A DNA stretch of 64,000 nt from Sphingopyxis alaskensis RB2256 (GCF_000013985.1 NC_008048.1:620001-684000); one strand, 5' to 3'; positions 1-9,856 are shown, counted from the stretch's first letter. Numbers and translations: made by a program. The notes: generated by a model not told the origin, from the letters alone.

Positions 1-1492
1 TCGCGCCAAGCTCGACCCGCAGACCGGCGACCTGCGCCTGTGGCGCGTCGTCGAAGTGGTCGAGACGGTCGAGGATTATTTCAAGCAGGTCGACCTCGCC
101 GCCGGGCAAAAGTTGCAGAAGGACGCCAGGATCGGCGACTTCATCGTCGATCCGCTGCCCGCCGTCGACCTTGGCCGCATCGACGCGCAGTCGGCGAAGC
201 AGGTGATCTTCCAGAAGGTTCGCGAAGCCGACCGGGAACGCCAGTATCAGGAGTTCAAGGATCGCGCCGGAGAGATTATCACCGGCGTCGTGAAATCGGT
301 CGAGTTCGGCCATATCGTCGTCAATCTGGGCCGCGCCGAGGGCGTGATCCGCCGCGACCAGCAAATCCCGCGCGAATTGATGCGCGTCGGCGACCGCGTC
401 CGCGCGCTGATCCTGTCGGTGCGCAGCGAAACGCGCGGGCCGCAGATTTTCCTCTCGCGCGCGCATCCCGACTTCATGAAAAAGCTGTTCGCGCAGGAGG
501 TGCCCGAAATCTATGATGGCATCATCGAGATCAAGGCTGCCGCGCGCGATCCGGGCAGCCGGGCGAAGATCGGCGTGATCAGCTATGACAGCAGCATCGA
601 CCCCGTCGGCGCCTGTGTGGGCATGAAGGGCAGCCGCGTTCAGGCGGTCGTTCAGGAATTGCAGGGCGAAAAGATCGACATCATTCCCTGGTCGGAGGAC
701 ACGGCGACCTTCGTGGTCAATGCGCTTCAGCCGGCCACGGTGCAGCGCGTCGTCATCGACGAGGATGATGGTCGCATCGAGGTCGTCGTCCCCGACGATC
801 AGCTCAGCCTCGCCATCGGTCGCCGCGGCCAGAACGTCCGTCTTGCCAGCCAGCTGACCGGCAAGCAGATCGATATCATGACCGAGGCGGATGCGAGCGA
901 GAAGCGGCAGCGCGAATTCGTCGAACGCTCGACGATGTTCCAGGAGGAACTCGACGTCGACGAAACACTGGCACAGCTCCTCGTCGCCGAAGGCTTCAGC
1001 GAGCTCGAGGAAGTCGCCTATGTGCCGCTCGACGAACTGGCAAGCATCGAGGGTTTCGACGAGGAACTGGCGCAGGAACTGCAGAGTCGCGCTGCCGAGG
1101 GGCTGGAGCGTCGCGAGGAGGCGGCGCGCGCCGAGCGTCGCGAACTGGGCGTCGAGGATGCACTCGCCGACATCCCGCACCTGACCGAAGCGATGCTTGT
1201 CACGCTCGGCAAGGCCGGAATCAGGACGCTCGACGATCTTGCAGACCTTGCGACCGACGAACTGATCGCCAAGAAACGAACCGACAACCGCCGCGGCCCG
1301 GCGCGCAGCGAGCGCGCCGAGGACAAGGGCGGCGTGCTCGGCGAATATGGCCTGAGCGAAGAGCAGGGCAACGAGATCATCATGGCGGCGCGTGCGCACT
1401 GGTTCGACGATGAGGAGTCGAGCGAGCCGGCAACCGCGCCCGCGGCGGAGCCGCAAAACGGGGAGGCCGCCGATGCGGACCCCGCGCAATGA
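1..1492 (+). CDS. nusA: Transcription termination/antitermination factor NusA (5' partial)
   Basis: The reading frame is open from base 2, so the true start lies before the window and 497 codons are visible. NusA binds RNA polymerase and nascent RNA and controls pausing, termination and antitermination in the cytoplasm. The visible part starts at the end of the N-terminal RNAP-binding domain, followed by an S1 domain (begins near GEIITGVVKSVEFG), two KH domains (GMKGSRVQAVV and AIGRRGQNVRLA) and a long acidic C-terminal region with helix-hairpin-helix-like repeats (ADIPHLTEAMLVTLGKAG). The tail ends in an Ala/Pro/Glu-rich stretch. It is the first visible gene of the classical nusA-ylxR-infB-rbfA cluster, and the next gene starts inside its last codons, so translational coupling is likely. 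Confidence 0.97.
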   Translation, partial: RAKLDPQTGDLRLWRVVEVVETVEDYFKQVDLAAGQKLQKDARIGDFIVDPLPAVDLGRIDAQSAKQVIFQKVREADRERQYQEFKDRAGEIITGVVKSVEFGHIVVNLGRAEGVIRRDQQIPRELMRVGDRVRALILSVRSETRGPQIFLSRAHPDFMKKLFAQEVPEIYDGIIEIKAAARDPGSRAKIGVISYDSSIDPVGACVGMKGSRVQAVVQELQGEKIDIIPWSEDTATFVVNALQPATVQRVVIDEDDGRIEVVVPDDQLSLAIGRRGQNVRLASQLTGKQIDIMTEADASEKRQREFVERSTMFQEELDVDETLAQLLVAEGFSELEEVAYVPLDELASIEGFDEELAQELQSRAAEGLERREEAARAERRELGVEDALADIPHLTEAMLVTLGKAGIRTLDDLADLATDELIAKKRTDNRRGPARSERAEDKGGVLGEYGLSEEQGNEIIMAARAHWFDDEESSEPATAPAAEPQNGEAADADPAQ

Positions 1493-2231
1493 TCAACTGA
1501 GCCAAACCGACCGCGCAAAGGGGCGCGGCCACCATGTGCCCGAGCGGCGCTGCGTCGTCACCGGTGAGGTTTCGCCGGTAGAGCGGCTCGTGCGTCTGGC
1601 GCTCGGTCCCGACGGCGGCATTGCGCCGGATGTTCACGGCAAGGCGCCTGGCCGCGGCGCGTGGATCGGCGTCGACCGCGTGACCCTCGAAGCTGCGCAG
1701 GCCAAGGGCAAGCTCAAGGCGGGCCTCGCGCGCGCGCTGCACGAAGGCGGCTTCACGATCCCCGACGATCTGGGCGCGCGGATCGAGGCGCAGCTGGCCC
1801 GCGCGACGCTCGACCGGCTGGGACTCGAATCGCGAGCGGGAATGCTCATCAGCGGCAACGACAAGATCGAACAGGCGGCGCGGCGCGGGCAGGTTCGCCT
1901 GCTCCTCCACGCGAGCGATGCGGGTGACGACGGTCGCAAGAAACTGGCGCAGGCGTGGCGCGTCGGCGAGGATGACGAAGGATCGGGCCGCGAAGGACTG
2001 GTCTTGCCGGTAGACCGCGGCACCCTATCTATGGCATTGGGGCGCGAGAATGCGGTGCATCTGGCGATTGTCGACGCCCGCGCCGCCGACCGGGTGCTGG
2101 CGCACTTGAGCCGCTGGCAGTTTTTCACCGGATGGAGTAGGGACGCGGCCAATCGCGTTTCGGATACGGATTCCCGCGAGCCGGGAACAGGGGATACGTC
2201 CGCGGCTTCCGCCGTTTCGGGCGCGTTTTGA
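1473..2231 (+). CDS. YlxR (DUF448) plus L7Ae-like RNA-binding protein
   Basis: A 252-residue protein with an N-terminal YlxR/DUF448 domain (RRCVVTG, then GRGAW near residue 55) and a second half that resembles the L7Ae/L30e-like domain found fused to it in alphaproteobacteria (around AGMLISGNDKIEQAARRG). YlxR-type proteins bind RNA; the cellular role is poorly defined, but the gene nearly always lies between nusA and infB. The ATG at 1473 was chosen because a GGGGAGG ribosome site precedes it by 6 bases and because the protein then starts close to the domain. It overlaps the last 20 bases of nusA. An upstream in-frame ATG at 1392 lies deeper in nusA and is unlikely. Confidence 0.9.
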   Translation: MRTPRNDQLSQTDRAKGRGHHVPERRCVVTGEVSPVERLVRLALGPDGGIAPDVHGKAPGRGAWIGVDRVTLEAAQAKGKLKAGLARALHEGGFTIPDDLGARIEAQLARATLDRLGLESRAGMLISGNDKIEQAARRGQVRLLLHASDAGDDGRKKLAQAWRVGEDDEGSGREGLVLPVDRGTLSMALGRENAVHLAIVDARAADRVLAHLSRWQFFTGWSRDAANRVSDTDSREPGTGDTSAASAVSGAF

Positions 2232-2248
2232 AGGAATGATGGTTTTCG

Positions 2249-4786
2249 ATGAGTGACGAACAGGACAAGCCGACCCTTAGCCGCAAGCCGCTGGGCCTGA
2301 AGCGGACGGTCGAGGCCGGACAGGTGCAGCAGCAATTCAGTCACGGTCGCCGCAATACGGTGGTCGTCGAGGTGAAGCGCCGCCGTGTGCTGGGTCGGCC
2401 GGGCGAGGCCGCACCGACGCCCGAGGTCGAAGAGGCGAAGGCCGCGCCCGCTCCGGCGCCTGCGCCCGCCGCACCCAGGCCCGCGGCGCCGAAGCCGGCC
2501 GCGGTCGACAGCCTGATGACGCGCCAGGAGCGTCAGGCGCAACTGCTCCGCGAAGCCGAGGAAGCCCGCATGGCGGCGCTTGAGGAAAACCGCCGCCGCG
2601 AGGAGGCCGAACGCGCCCGCGCCGCCGAGGAGGAAAGGGCGCGCGCTGAAAAGCGTGAAGAACAGGCGGCCACCAAGGCGCCCGAACCCGCGCCCACGCC
2701 CGCGGCATCGGCTCCCGACGCCACTGCTGCCGACGCGCCGCCTGCTGCCGAGGGTCCGGTCGAAACGGCGGCGCGGCCCGCGACGGCGAGCGCCGCCCCG
2801 GCGCCGCGTCGTTTCACGCCGGTCGAAGCGCTGAAGCGTCCCGAACCCAAGCGTCCCGAGCCCAAGGCCAGTCGCGGTGGTGAAAATCGCCGTCAGTCGG
2901 GCAAGCTGACGGTGACCCGTGCGCTCAACGAGGACGAAGGCGCGCGTGCGCGCAGCCTTGCGGCGCTGAAGCGCGCCCGCGAAAAGGAAAAGCGTTCGCA
3001 CATGACCTCGTCGGGTCCGCGCGAAAAGCAGGTCCGCGAAGTCGTCGTGCCCGACACAATCACCGTGCAGGAACTCGCCAACCGCATGGCCGAAAAGGGT
3101 GCCGACCTGGTCAAGGCGCTGTTCAAGATGGGCATGCCTGTCACCGTCAACCAGACGATCGACCAGGACACCGCCGAACTGCTCGTCACCGAATTCGGGC
3201 ACGAGATCAAGCGCGTCAGCGAAGCCGATATCGACATCCGCCACGACGAGGATGTCGACGACGCCGCGCAGCTGAAACCGCGCGCGCCGGTGGTCACGAT
3301 CATGGGCCATGTCGACCACGGCAAGACCAGCCTGCTCGACGCGCTGCGCGGCGCGAATGTGCAGGCGGGCGAGGCCGGTGGCATCACCCAGCATATCGGC
3401 GCCTATCAGGTGAAGGCAAAGGACGGCAGCGTCATCACCTTCCTCGATACGCCGGGCCACGAAGCCTTTACCGAGATGCGTCAGCGCGGCGCCAACGTCA
3501 CCGACATCGTCATCCTGGTGGTGGCGGCCGACGATGGGCTGAAGCCGCAGTCGATCGAGGCGATCAATCATGCGAAGGCGGCGGGCGTGCCGATCATCGT
3601 CGCGATCAACAAGGTCGACAAGGAAGGCGCCAATCCGCAGCGCGTCCGCGAACGCCTGCTCGAACATGAGCTGGTGGTCGAGGAAATGGGCGGCGACGTC
3701 CAGAATGTCGAAGTGTCGGCGCTCAAAAAGACCGGGCTCGACAAGCTGCTCGACGCGATCGCGCTGCAGGCCGAGATCATGGAGCTGAAGGCGAACCCCG
3801 ACCGTGCCGCCGAAGGTACGGTGATCGAGGCGAAGCTCGACAAGGGCCGCGGCCCGGTCGCGACGATCCTTGTGCGCCGTGGTACCTTGAAGGTCGGCGA
3901 CATCTTCGTCTGCGGCGCCGAAAGCGGCCGCGTCCGCGCGCTCGTCGACGATCATGGCAAGCAGGTCAAACAGGCGACGCCGTCGATGCCGGTCGAAGTG
4001 CTCGGGCTTGGCGGGGTGCCGATGGCGGGGGATACGCTCATCGTCGTCGAGAATGAGGCGCGCGCGCGCGAAGTTGCCGCCTATCGCCAGGAACAGGCGC
4101 TCAAGAAGCGGACCGCGCAGGCGCCGGTCAGCCTCGAGGGCATGTTCTCCGCGCTTGCCGACAAGGCGAATGTCATCGAATATCCGGTGGTCATCAAGGG
4201 CGATGTACAGGGCAGCGTCGAGGCGATCGTCAACGCGCTCAACAAGCTGTCGACCGACGAGATCCGCGTTCGGGTGCTCCATGCGGGCGCCGGCGCGATC
4301 ACCGAGAGCGACGTGACGCTCGCCGCCTCGACCAGGGCGCCGATCATCGGCTTCAACGTCCGCCCGAACGCCAAGGCGCGCGAGATCGCGAACCGCGAAA
4401 AAGTGCGCTTCCTATATTATGACGTCATCTATCACCTGACCGCCGACGTCGCGAAGGAGATGGCGGGCGAACTGGGTCCGGAACGCATCGAGAATGTCGT
4501 CGGCCGCGCCGAGGTCAAGGACGTCTTCCCGGCGGGCAAGCGCGACAAGGCCGCAGGCCTGCTCGTGCTCGAAGGTTCGATCCGCAAGGGGCTCCACGCG
4601 CGCCTTACCCGCGACGACGTCATTGTCTCGGCAACGACGATCGCTTCGCTGCGCCGCTTCAAGGACGATGTCGCCGAAGTGCGCGCGGGTCTCGAATGCG
4701 GTGTCGTGCTCGCCGATACCAACGACATCAAGCCGGGCGATCACCTCGAAGTCTTCGAGGTCGAGCTGCGCGAACGCACGCTGTAG
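2249..4786 (+). CDS. infB: Translation initiation factor IF-2
   Basis: IF-2 is the GTPase that brings initiator fMet-tRNA to the 30S subunit and promotes subunit joining. The 845-residue product has a long, low-complexity N-terminal region rich in Ala, Pro, Glu and Arg (roughly residues 40-220), an IF2 N-terminal domain, then the G domain with G1 GHVDHGKT at about 352, G3 DTPGHEAF at about 400 and G4 NKVDK at about 453, followed by the beta-barrel and fMet-tRNA-binding domains. Length fits alphaproteobacterial IF-2. It begins 17 bases after the ylxR stop and is followed by a strong hairpin and rbfA. Many long open frames on the opposite strand are composition artefacts. Confidence 0.98.
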   Translation: MSDEQDKPTLSRKPLGLKRTVEAGQVQQQFSHGRRNTVVVEVKRRRVLGRPGEAAPTPEVEEAKAAPAPAPAPAAPRPAAPKPAAVDSLMTRQERQAQLLREAEEARMAALEENRRREEAERARAAEEERARAEKREEQAATKAPEPAPTPAASAPDATAADAPPAAEGPVETAARPATASAAPAPRRFTPVEALKRPEPKRPEPKASRGGENRRQSGKLTVTRALNEDEGARARSLAALKRAREKEKRSHMTSSGPREKQVREVVVPDTITVQELANRMAEKGADLVKALFKMGMPVTVNQTIDQDTAELLVTEFGHEIKRVSEADIDIRHDEDVDDAAQLKPRAPVVTIMGHVDHGKTSLLDALRGANVQAGEAGGITQHIGAYQVKAKDGSVITFLDTPGHEAFTEMRQRGANVTDIVILVVAADDGLKPQSIEAINHAKAAGVPIIVAINKVDKEGANPQRVRERLLEHELVVEEMGGDVQNVEVSALKKTGLDKLLDAIALQAEIMELKANPDRAAEGTVIEAKLDKGRGPVATILVRRGTLKVGDIFVCGAESGRVRALVDDHGKQVKQATPSMPVEVLGLGGVPMAGDTLIVVENEARAREVAAYRQEQALKKRTAQAPVSLEGMFSALADKANVIEYPVVIKGDVQGSVEAIVNALNKLSTDEIRVRVLHAGAGAITESDVTLAASTRAPIIGFNVRPNAKAREIANREKVRFLYYDVIYHLTADVAKEMAGELGPERIENVVGRAEVKDVFPAGKRDKAAGLLVLEGSIRKGLHARLTRDDVIVSATTIASLRRFKDDVAEVRAGLECGVVLADTNDIKPGDHLEVFEVELRERTL

Positions 4787-4796
4787 TGGAACCATC

Positions 4797-4826
4797 CCTG
4801 CACCCCCGCCGGCGCGGGGGTGCAGG
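4797..4826 (+). promoter_or_regulatory. Perfect 13-bp hairpin overlapping the rbfA ribosome site
   Basis: Arms at 4797-4809 and 4814-4826 are perfectly complementary (CCTGCACCCCCGC and its complement) with a 4-base loop. The right arm runs into the AGGAGG Shine-Dalgarno sequence of rbfA (4824-4829). It lacks a T-run, so it is not a standard intrinsic terminator. It could attenuate read-through, stabilise the infB mRNA end or limit access to the rbfA ribosome site. Confidence 0.6.
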
Positions 4827-4838
4827 AGGAATTGACCG

Positions 4839-5249
4839 ATGCGCCACAAGGAACAATCCGAAGGCCCCTCCGTCCGCGTGCTGCGTGTGGGCGAACAGGT
4901 GCGCCATGTGCTGAGCGAAATCCTCGCGCGCGGCGACGTGCACGACGATGTGCTCGCGACGCATCCGGTCAGCGTGACCGAGGTGCGCATGTCTCCCGAC
5001 CTTCGCCACGCGACGGTCTTTGTGAAGCCCCTGCTCGGCAAGGATGAGGAGGCGGTGCTGAAAGCGATGCGGACAAACACCGCCTATCTTCAGCGCGAGG
5101 TCGCGCATCGTATCCGGATGAAATATGCAGCGAAACTGAAGTTCCTCGCTGACGACAGCTTTGACGAGGCCAGCCATATCGACCGGCTGCTGCGCGATCC
5201 GAAGGTGGCGCGCGATCTGGAAGGCGGCGACGAAGGCGATCAGGGTTGA
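4839..5249 (+). CDS. rbfA: Ribosome-binding factor A
   Basis: RbfA binds the free 30S subunit near 16S rRNA helix 1, helps late 17S-to-16S processing and is needed for cold adaptation in model bacteria. The 136-residue product shows the compact KH-like RbfA fold signature: [15 protein letters not shown] near the N terminus, [16 protein letters not shown] in the middle and [20 protein letters not shown] near the C terminus. The ATG at 4839 follows an AGGAGGAA ribosome site. Position directly after infB is the conserved one. truB and rpsO, which often follow, are absent here; a dioxygenase-family gene and hisZ follow instead. Confidence 0.96.
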
Positions 5250-5298
5250 AGCCTGCCCGAACGGACCTGTCCGGTCGATGGACCCGAAGGCGGCGTGC

Positions 5299-5709
5299 AT
5301 GACCGACCCCGACGCCCCCTATCACGCCCATGTCTATTATGATCCTGCCGAGAGGTCCGCGGCCGCCGCACTGCGCGACGATTTCGGCCGCAACTCCGCG
5401 ATCCTGTTCGTCGGCGCGATGGCCGACGGCGCCGCCGGGCCGCATCCGATCGCCCAATATGAGGTGCATTTCCTCGCGCGCTCGCGCGATGCCGTTGTGG
5501 CGGCGATTGCGGCGACGGGCCTGCGCGCGCTGGTTCATCCGCTCACCGACGACGATGTGGCCGACCACACCAGCCTGGCGCAATGGATCGGCGAACCGGT
5601 CGATCTCGACCTGACCGTGCTCGATCCGCCGGGAGGCAATCAGGGGATCCCGCGTTTCGGGCTTTCGGACTTTCAGGCCTCGACAGGACCGTCGGCCCCC
5701 AGCACATAG
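5299..5709 (+). CDS. DOPA 4,5-dioxygenase family protein
   Basis: A 136-residue protein matching the small DOPA 4,5-dioxygenase-like family: an N-terminal YHAHVYYD motif, a central His (YEVHF) and a C-terminal HPLTDDDVADHTSLAQWIG stretch supply the His residues typical of these single-domain proteins. Plant and fungal members cleave DOPA in betalain synthesis; the bacterial substrate is unknown. The ATG at 5299 follows AAGG by 8 bases; an in-frame ATG at 5278 is an alternative. It runs in the same direction as rbfA, 49 bases away. Its 3' end overlaps that of the convergent hisZ by 37 bases. Confidence 0.75.
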   Translation: MTDPDAPYHAHVYYDPAERSAAAALRDDFGRNSAILFVGAMADGAAGPHPIAQYEVHFLARSRDAVVAAIAATGLRALVHPLTDDDVADHTSLAQWIGEPVDLDLTVLDPPGGNQGIPRFGLSDFQASTGPSAPST

Positions 5710-6785
5710 GCGCAGCCGAGCCGCGTTGCGTCGTCGGCGTCGGTGAGCGCAGCGACGGTACGCCAGCCGTCGGCGCGCAGGCTCGCCGCGACCGCTGCAT
5801 CGTGACCGAGCGGCAGGAAAATGCGGCGCTCGGCCATATCTTCGGCGCCCAGCCCGGCGTCGATCAGCGGATCGGGATAGAGCGAAAAGCCGACCGCAGC
5901 CTCCTCAGCCTCGCCGACGGGGATCGCATAGGCGCCGCCGCGGCCGACCGCGTCGCCCTGTCCGGGCACGAAGATCTGGAAGCCGAACCAGCTTTGATAG
6001 GCGAAGCCGTGGCGCTCGGTCGGATCGAGCGTCAGCGTGACGCGGTCGCGGATCGGCGCCGCGATGGCTTCCAGCGCGTCGATGCGTCCGCCGAGGACGC
6101 CGCTGGTGTCGAAAGCGCGCAGGTCGGTGATCGCCCGGTCGAACGGGCCGGTGGCGCGCAGCAGCGGCAGATAGGCGCCAGCGCCGATCCGCGCGAGTGC
6201 GCCCGCGTCCTTCGCATCGAGTTCGTCGCGGAGCTGCTGGAGGTCGGCCGTGACCGGAAGCGGTCCGAACGCGAGCAGATCGACGACATCGGGCAGGGTG
6301 AAGTCGATGGTGACGGGACCGATGCCCGCGGCTTCGAGCGCGTCGATCGCGACGGTCACAATTTCGCGCGCGGCGGCGACGCTGTCGCTGCCGATCAGCT
6401 CGGCGCCGACCTGTAACATCTCGCGTGCGGGTCGAAGCTGGCTGGCGCGCAACTTCACGACTTGTCCGGCATAGCAAAGGCGCAGCGGCCGCGGTGATGC
6501 CGCGAGCAGCGAGGTCGCGATCCGCCCGACCTGTCGCGTGATGTCGGGGCGCAGCGCGAGCGTGCGCTGCGACACCGGATCGGTGAAGCGGAGCAGGTCG
6601 CGGCCGGAGCGGTCGTCGTCGCTGCCCAGCGTCTCGCGAAACTCGGCGAGCGGCGGCGACACGCGGCCATAGCCATGCGCGCGCATCGCATCGACCAGCG
6701 CGCGGGTGACGCGCGACGCGGCCTCGGCCTGTCGGGGGAGGCGGTCGCGGAGGCCTTCGGGCAGCAGGGCAGGGGCCTTGGTCAT
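5673..6785 (-). CDS. hisZ: ATP phosphoribosyltransferase regulatory subunit HisZ
   Basis: A 370-residue class II tRNA-synthetase-like protein. HisZ resembles the histidyl-tRNA synthetase core but does not aminoacylate; with the short HisG it forms the ATP phosphoribosyltransferase that starts histidine synthesis and confers feedback inhibition. Visible features are the motif-2-like region (LLRFTDPVSQRTLALRPDIT) and the Gly-rich FVPGQGDAVGRGGAY near the C terminus. Its length is shorter than HisS and there is no anticodon-binding domain. hisG is not in the window. Starts with ATG. Its 3' end overlaps the convergent dioxygenase gene. Confidence 0.9.
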   Translation of the reverse strand: MTKAPALLPEGLRDRLPRQAEAASRVTRALVDAMRAHGYGRVSPPLAEFRETLGSDDDRSGRDLLRFTDPVSQRTLALRPDITRQVGRIATSLLAASPRPLRLCYAGQVVKLRASQLRPAREMLQVGAELIGSDSVAAAREIVTVAIDALEAAGIGPVTIDFTLPDVVDLLAFGPLPVTADLQQLRDELDAKDAGALARIGAGAYLPLLRATGPFDRAITDLRAFDTSGVLGGRIDALEAIAAPIRDRVTLTLDPTERHGFAYQSWFGFQIFVPGQGDAVGRGGAYAIPVGEAEEAAVGFSLYPDPLIDAGLGAEDMAERRIFLPLGHDAAVAASLRADGWRTVAALTDADDATRLGCAYVLGADGPVEA

Positions 6786-6831
6786 GGGGTGGCCTTAGTG
6801 GCTGTGAGTCTCAATTGGAAGCATCGCTAAT

Positions 6832-6985
6832 CCTCTCCCGTCGGGAGAGGCAACGAGACTTGGTGGCTTGCCGCCTAGTCGCAGTGGTGAGGGGCTGTGC
6901 ATCGACGATAAGGCACAACCCCTCATCCAACTCCGCCTAGCCGCTTCGCGGCAAGGCTGCGTATCCTTCTCCCAATGGGAGAAGG
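6832..6985. repeat. Composite REP-like element between hisZ and serA
   Basis: Two hairpins (CCTCTCCCGTCGGGAGAGG at 6832-6850 and CCTTCTCCC/GGGAGAAGG at 6965-6985) bound a spacer containing a GCTTGCCGCCTAGTCG stretch, GTGAGGGG, AACCCCTCATCCAACTCCG and CCGCTTCGCGGCAAGGC. The same two-hairpin layout with related spacers recurs at 38923-39100 and 60530-60711. No protein-coding potential is seen. Confidence 0.8.
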
Positions 6986-6995
6986 TTGTGATGCG

Positions 6996-8582
6996 TCAGA
7001 ACTTCAGACCCTTCACCATCTTCACGCCGGGAAGCTGGCAAACTTGCCACAACAGCGGTTCGGGCATCGGCGAATCGAGGCTGAGCAGCAGCACCGCTTC
7101 GCCGCCCGCGGCGCGGCGGCCGAGGTGGAAGGTGCCGATGTTGAGTCCGGCGTCGCCCAGCGTGCTGCCGATGCGGCCGATGAAGCCCGGCGCGTCCTCG
7201 TTGACGATATAGAGCATGTCGCCGTCGAGGTCGGCTTCGACCTTGATGCCGAACATTTCGACGAGGCGCGGCTCGTTGTTGCCGAACAGCGTGCCCGCCA
7301 CCGAACGGTCGCCCGCCTCGGTCGCCACGGTCACGCGGACGAGCGTGTGATAATCGCCTTCGCGGTCGTGGCGCACTTCGCGCACATCGAGGCCGCGTTC
7401 GCGCGCGAGATGCGGCGCGTTGACCATGTTCACGCTGTCCGAATAGCGGCGCATCAGCCCGGTGAGCACCGCAGCGACGATCGGTTTCAGGTTGAGTTCG
7501 GCCGCTGCACCCTCGACCTCGACCGAGATGTGCGTCAGATTGTCGTGCGCAAGCTGGCCGACGAGGCTGCCGAGCTTTTCGGCGAGGCTCATATAGGGGC
7601 GCAGCTTCGGCGCTTCCTCGGCCGACAGGCTGGGGACGTTCAGCGCATTGGTTATGCCGCCGGTGAGCAGATAATCGCTGATCTGTTCGGCGACCTGGAT
7701 CGCGACATTGACCTGCGCCTCGTCGGTCGACGCGCCAAGATGCGGGGTGCAGATGAAATTGGGGGTGTTGAACAGCGGATGGTCCGCCGGCGGTGGCTCG
7801 ACCGCGAACACGTCGAGCGCCGCGCCGGCGACATGGCCGCTGTCGAGCGCGTCCTTCAGCGCCGCTTCGTCGATCAGCCCGCCGCGCGCGCAATTGATGA
7901 TCCGCACGCCCTTCCTGGTTTTGGCGAGATTTTCCTTCGACAGCACATTGCGCGTCTGATCGGTCAGCGGCGTGTGCAGCGTGATGAAGTCGGCGCGCGC
8001 GAGCAAAGTGTCGAGGTCGACCTTCTCGACGCCCAGCTCGATCGCGCGTTCGGGGGTCAGGAAGGGGTCGAAGGCGACAACCTTCATCTTGAGGCCGAGC
8101 GCGCGTTCGGCGACGATGCTGCCGATGTTGCCGCAGCCGATCAGGCCGAGCGTCTTCGACGTCAGCTCGACGCCCATGAAGTCGTTCTTCGGCCATTTGC
8201 CCGCCTGCGTCAGCGCATTGGCTTCGGGAATCTGGCGCGCGAGAGCGAACATCATCGCGATCGCATGTTCGGCGGTGGTGATCGAATTGCCGAAGGGCGT
8301 GTTCATCACGACGACGCCCTTTTTCGACGCCTCCGGAATGTCGATATTGTCGACGCCGATCCCGGCCCGGCCGACGACCTTCAGCTTTGTCGCGGCGGCA
8401 AGGACGTCGGCGGTGACTTTCGTGGCGGACCGGATCGCAAGGCCGTCGTAGTCGCCGATCATCGCGATCAGCTCGTCCCTGGTTTTGCCGGTGATTTCGT
8501 CGACGCGGATACCGCGTTCCTTGAAGATTGCGGCGGCCTTGGGGTCCATCTTGTCGCTGATAAGGACTTTGGGTTGGGTCAT
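6996..8582 (-). CDS. serA: D-3-phosphoglycerate dehydrogenase
   Basis: Catalyses NAD-dependent oxidation of 3-phosphoglycerate to 3-phosphohydroxypyruvate, the first step of serine synthesis. The 528-residue product is the long form: substrate domain, NAD-binding domain with GCGNIG at 149-154, the NCARGGLIDE and FAVEPP segments that carry the active-site Arg and Glu, the catalytic His in TPHLGAST, then an allosteric substrate-binding domain and a C-terminal ACT domain (LYIVNEDAPGFIGRIGSTLG). The ACT domain suggests serine feedback. It lies just downstream of serC with a REP-like element between, so the two probably form one operon. Confidence 0.97.
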   Translation of the reverse strand: MTQPKVLISDKMDPKAAAIFKERGIRVDEITGKTRDELIAMIGDYDGLAIRSATKVTADVLAAATKLKVVGRAGIGVDNIDIPEASKKGVVVMNTPFGNSITTAEHAIAMMFALARQIPEANALTQAGKWPKNDFMGVELTSKTLGLIGCGNIGSIVAERALGLKMKVVAFDPFLTPERAIELGVEKVDLDTLLARADFITLHTPLTDQTRNVLSKENLAKTRKGVRIINCARGGLIDEAALKDALDSGHVAGAALDVFAVEPPPADHPLFNTPNFICTPHLGASTDEAQVNVAIQVAEQISDYLLTGGITNALNVPSLSAEEAPKLRPYMSLAEKLGSLVGQLAHDNLTHISVEVEGAAAELNLKPIVAAVLTGLMRRYSDSVNMVNAPHLARERGLDVREVRHDREGDYHTLVRVTVATEAGDRSVAGTLFGNNEPRLVEMFGIKVEADLDGDMLYIVNEDAPGFIGRIGSTLGDAGLNIGTFHLGRRAAGGEAVLLLSLDSPMPEPLLWQVCQLPGVKMVKGLKF

Positions 8583-8590
8583 TGTCTACT

Positions 8591-8717
8591 CCCTCTCCCC
8601 TTCAGGGGAGAGGGCCGGGGAGAGGGGGAAGCCTTCACCGGCCCTATGTGGTTGAAAAGAAGTGAGAGCGGGGGGGGCATTCCCCTCTCCCAACCCTCTC
8701 CCCTGAAGGGGAGAGGG
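8591..8717. repeat. Paired REP-like palindromes between serC and serA
   Basis: Two near-identical hairpins, CCCTCTCCCC/GGGGAGAGGG at 8591-8614 and again at 8694-8717, separated by about 80 bases with no reading frame of note. Placed between two genes of one operon, they may act as mRNA-stabilising or attenuating structures. Confidence 0.8.
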
Positions 8718-8725
8718 CTATTAGG

Positions 8726-9856
8726 TCAGCTCTTGAGCGAGACGTAAGCCCAGTCGAGCCATGGCCCGAGCGCTTCGATGTCGGCAGTGTCGACAGTGGC
8801 GCCGCACCAGATGCGCAAGCCCGGCGGCGCATCGCGGTAGCCCGCGATGTCGTAGGCCGCGCCTTCCTTCTCGAGCAGCCCCGCGAACGTCTTGATGAAA
8901 TCCGCGTCCGCTCCGGCGACCGACAGGCAGACCGAGGTTTTCGACCGGCTGGCGGGATCGGCGGCGAGATGACTGAGCCAGTCGCGTTCTTCGACGATCT
9001 TGTCGAGCGCCGCGGCATTCGCATCGCTGCGCGCCTTGAGGCCATCGAGCCCGCCCAGGGACTTCGCCCATTCGAGCGCGAAGATCGCGTCCTCGACCGC
9101 GAGCATCGACGGGGTGTTGATCGTCTCGCCCTTGAACACGCCTTCGGCGAGCGCGCCCTTCGACATCAGGCGGAACACTTTGGGCAGCGGCCAGGCGGGG
9201 GTATGGGTTTCGAGCCGTTCGACCGCGCGCGGGCCGAGGATCAGTACGCCATGGCCGCCTTCGCCGCCGAGCACTTTCTGCCAGCTGAAGGTCGCAACGT
9301 CGATCTTGTCCCACGGCAGGTCATAGGCGAACACGGCGCTGGTCGCGTCGGCGAAACTGAGGCCGGCGCGGTCGTCGGCGATCCAGTCGCCGTTCGGTAC
9401 GCGCACACCGCTGGTGGTGCCGTTCCAGGTGAACAGGACGTCGTTCGACCAGTCGACTTGCGTGAGGTCGGGGAGCTGGCCATAATCGGCGCGGATGATC
9501 GTCGGGTCGAGCCTGAGCTGCTTGGCGGCATCGGTGACCCAGCCCTCGCCAAAGCTTTCCCACGCCAGCGCCGTCACCGGACGCGCGCCCAGCATCGTCC
9601 ACATCGCCATTTCAAAGGCGCCGGTGTCGCTGCCCGGAACGATGCCGATGCGGTGCGTGTCGGGCAGCTGGAGCATCTCGCGCATCAGGTCGATGCAGTA
9701 TGCGAGGCGCGTCTTGCCGATCTTTGCACGGTGTGATCGGCCCAGCGATTCGGTGGCCAGTTTGTCGGGGGACCAGACCGGCGGCTTGGCGCAGGGTCCG
9801 GAAGAAAAATAGGGGCGCTGCGGGCGCACCTCCGGCGTCGTCACTTCACTCATCAT
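8726..9856 (-). CDS. serC: Phosphoserine aminotransferase
   Basis: PLP enzyme that converts 3-phosphohydroxypyruvate plus glutamate to phosphoserine. The 376-residue product is of the type found in alphaproteobacteria and archaea (RPYFSSGPCAKPP at the N terminus, GSDTGAFEMAMW, and the PLP lysine in TFSWQKVLGGEGGHG). Two adjacent start ATGs (9856 and 9853) follow an AAGGAG ribosome site. It precedes serA on the same strand, giving two of the three steps of serine synthesis. Its short leader has a good sigma-70 promoter and a hairpin that includes the ribosome site. Confidence 0.96.
   Translation of the reverse strand: MMSEVTTPEVRPQRPYFSSGPCAKPPVWSPDKLATESLGRSHRAKIGKTRLAYCIDLMREMLQLPDTHRIGIVPGSDTGAFEMAMWTMLGARPVTALAWESFGEGWVTDAAKQLRLDPTIIRADYGQLPDLTQVDWSNDVLFTWNGTTSGVRVPNGDWIADDRAGLSFADATSAVFAYDLPWDKIDVATFSWQKVLGGEGGHGVLILGPRAVERLETHTPAWPLPKVFRLMSKGALAEGVFKGETINTPSMLAVEDAIFALEWAKSLGGLDGLKARSDANAAALDKIVEERDWLSHLAADPASRSKTSVCLSVAGADADFIKTFAGLLEKEGAAYDIAGYRDAPPGLRIWCGATVDTADIEALGPWLDWAYVSLKS

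Noticed and set aside
1634..4282. 882-codon open frame on the minus strand, antisense to ylxR and infB
   Set aside because: Arg/Asp/His-rich translation with no domain; it is the mirror of high-GC third codon positions in infB.
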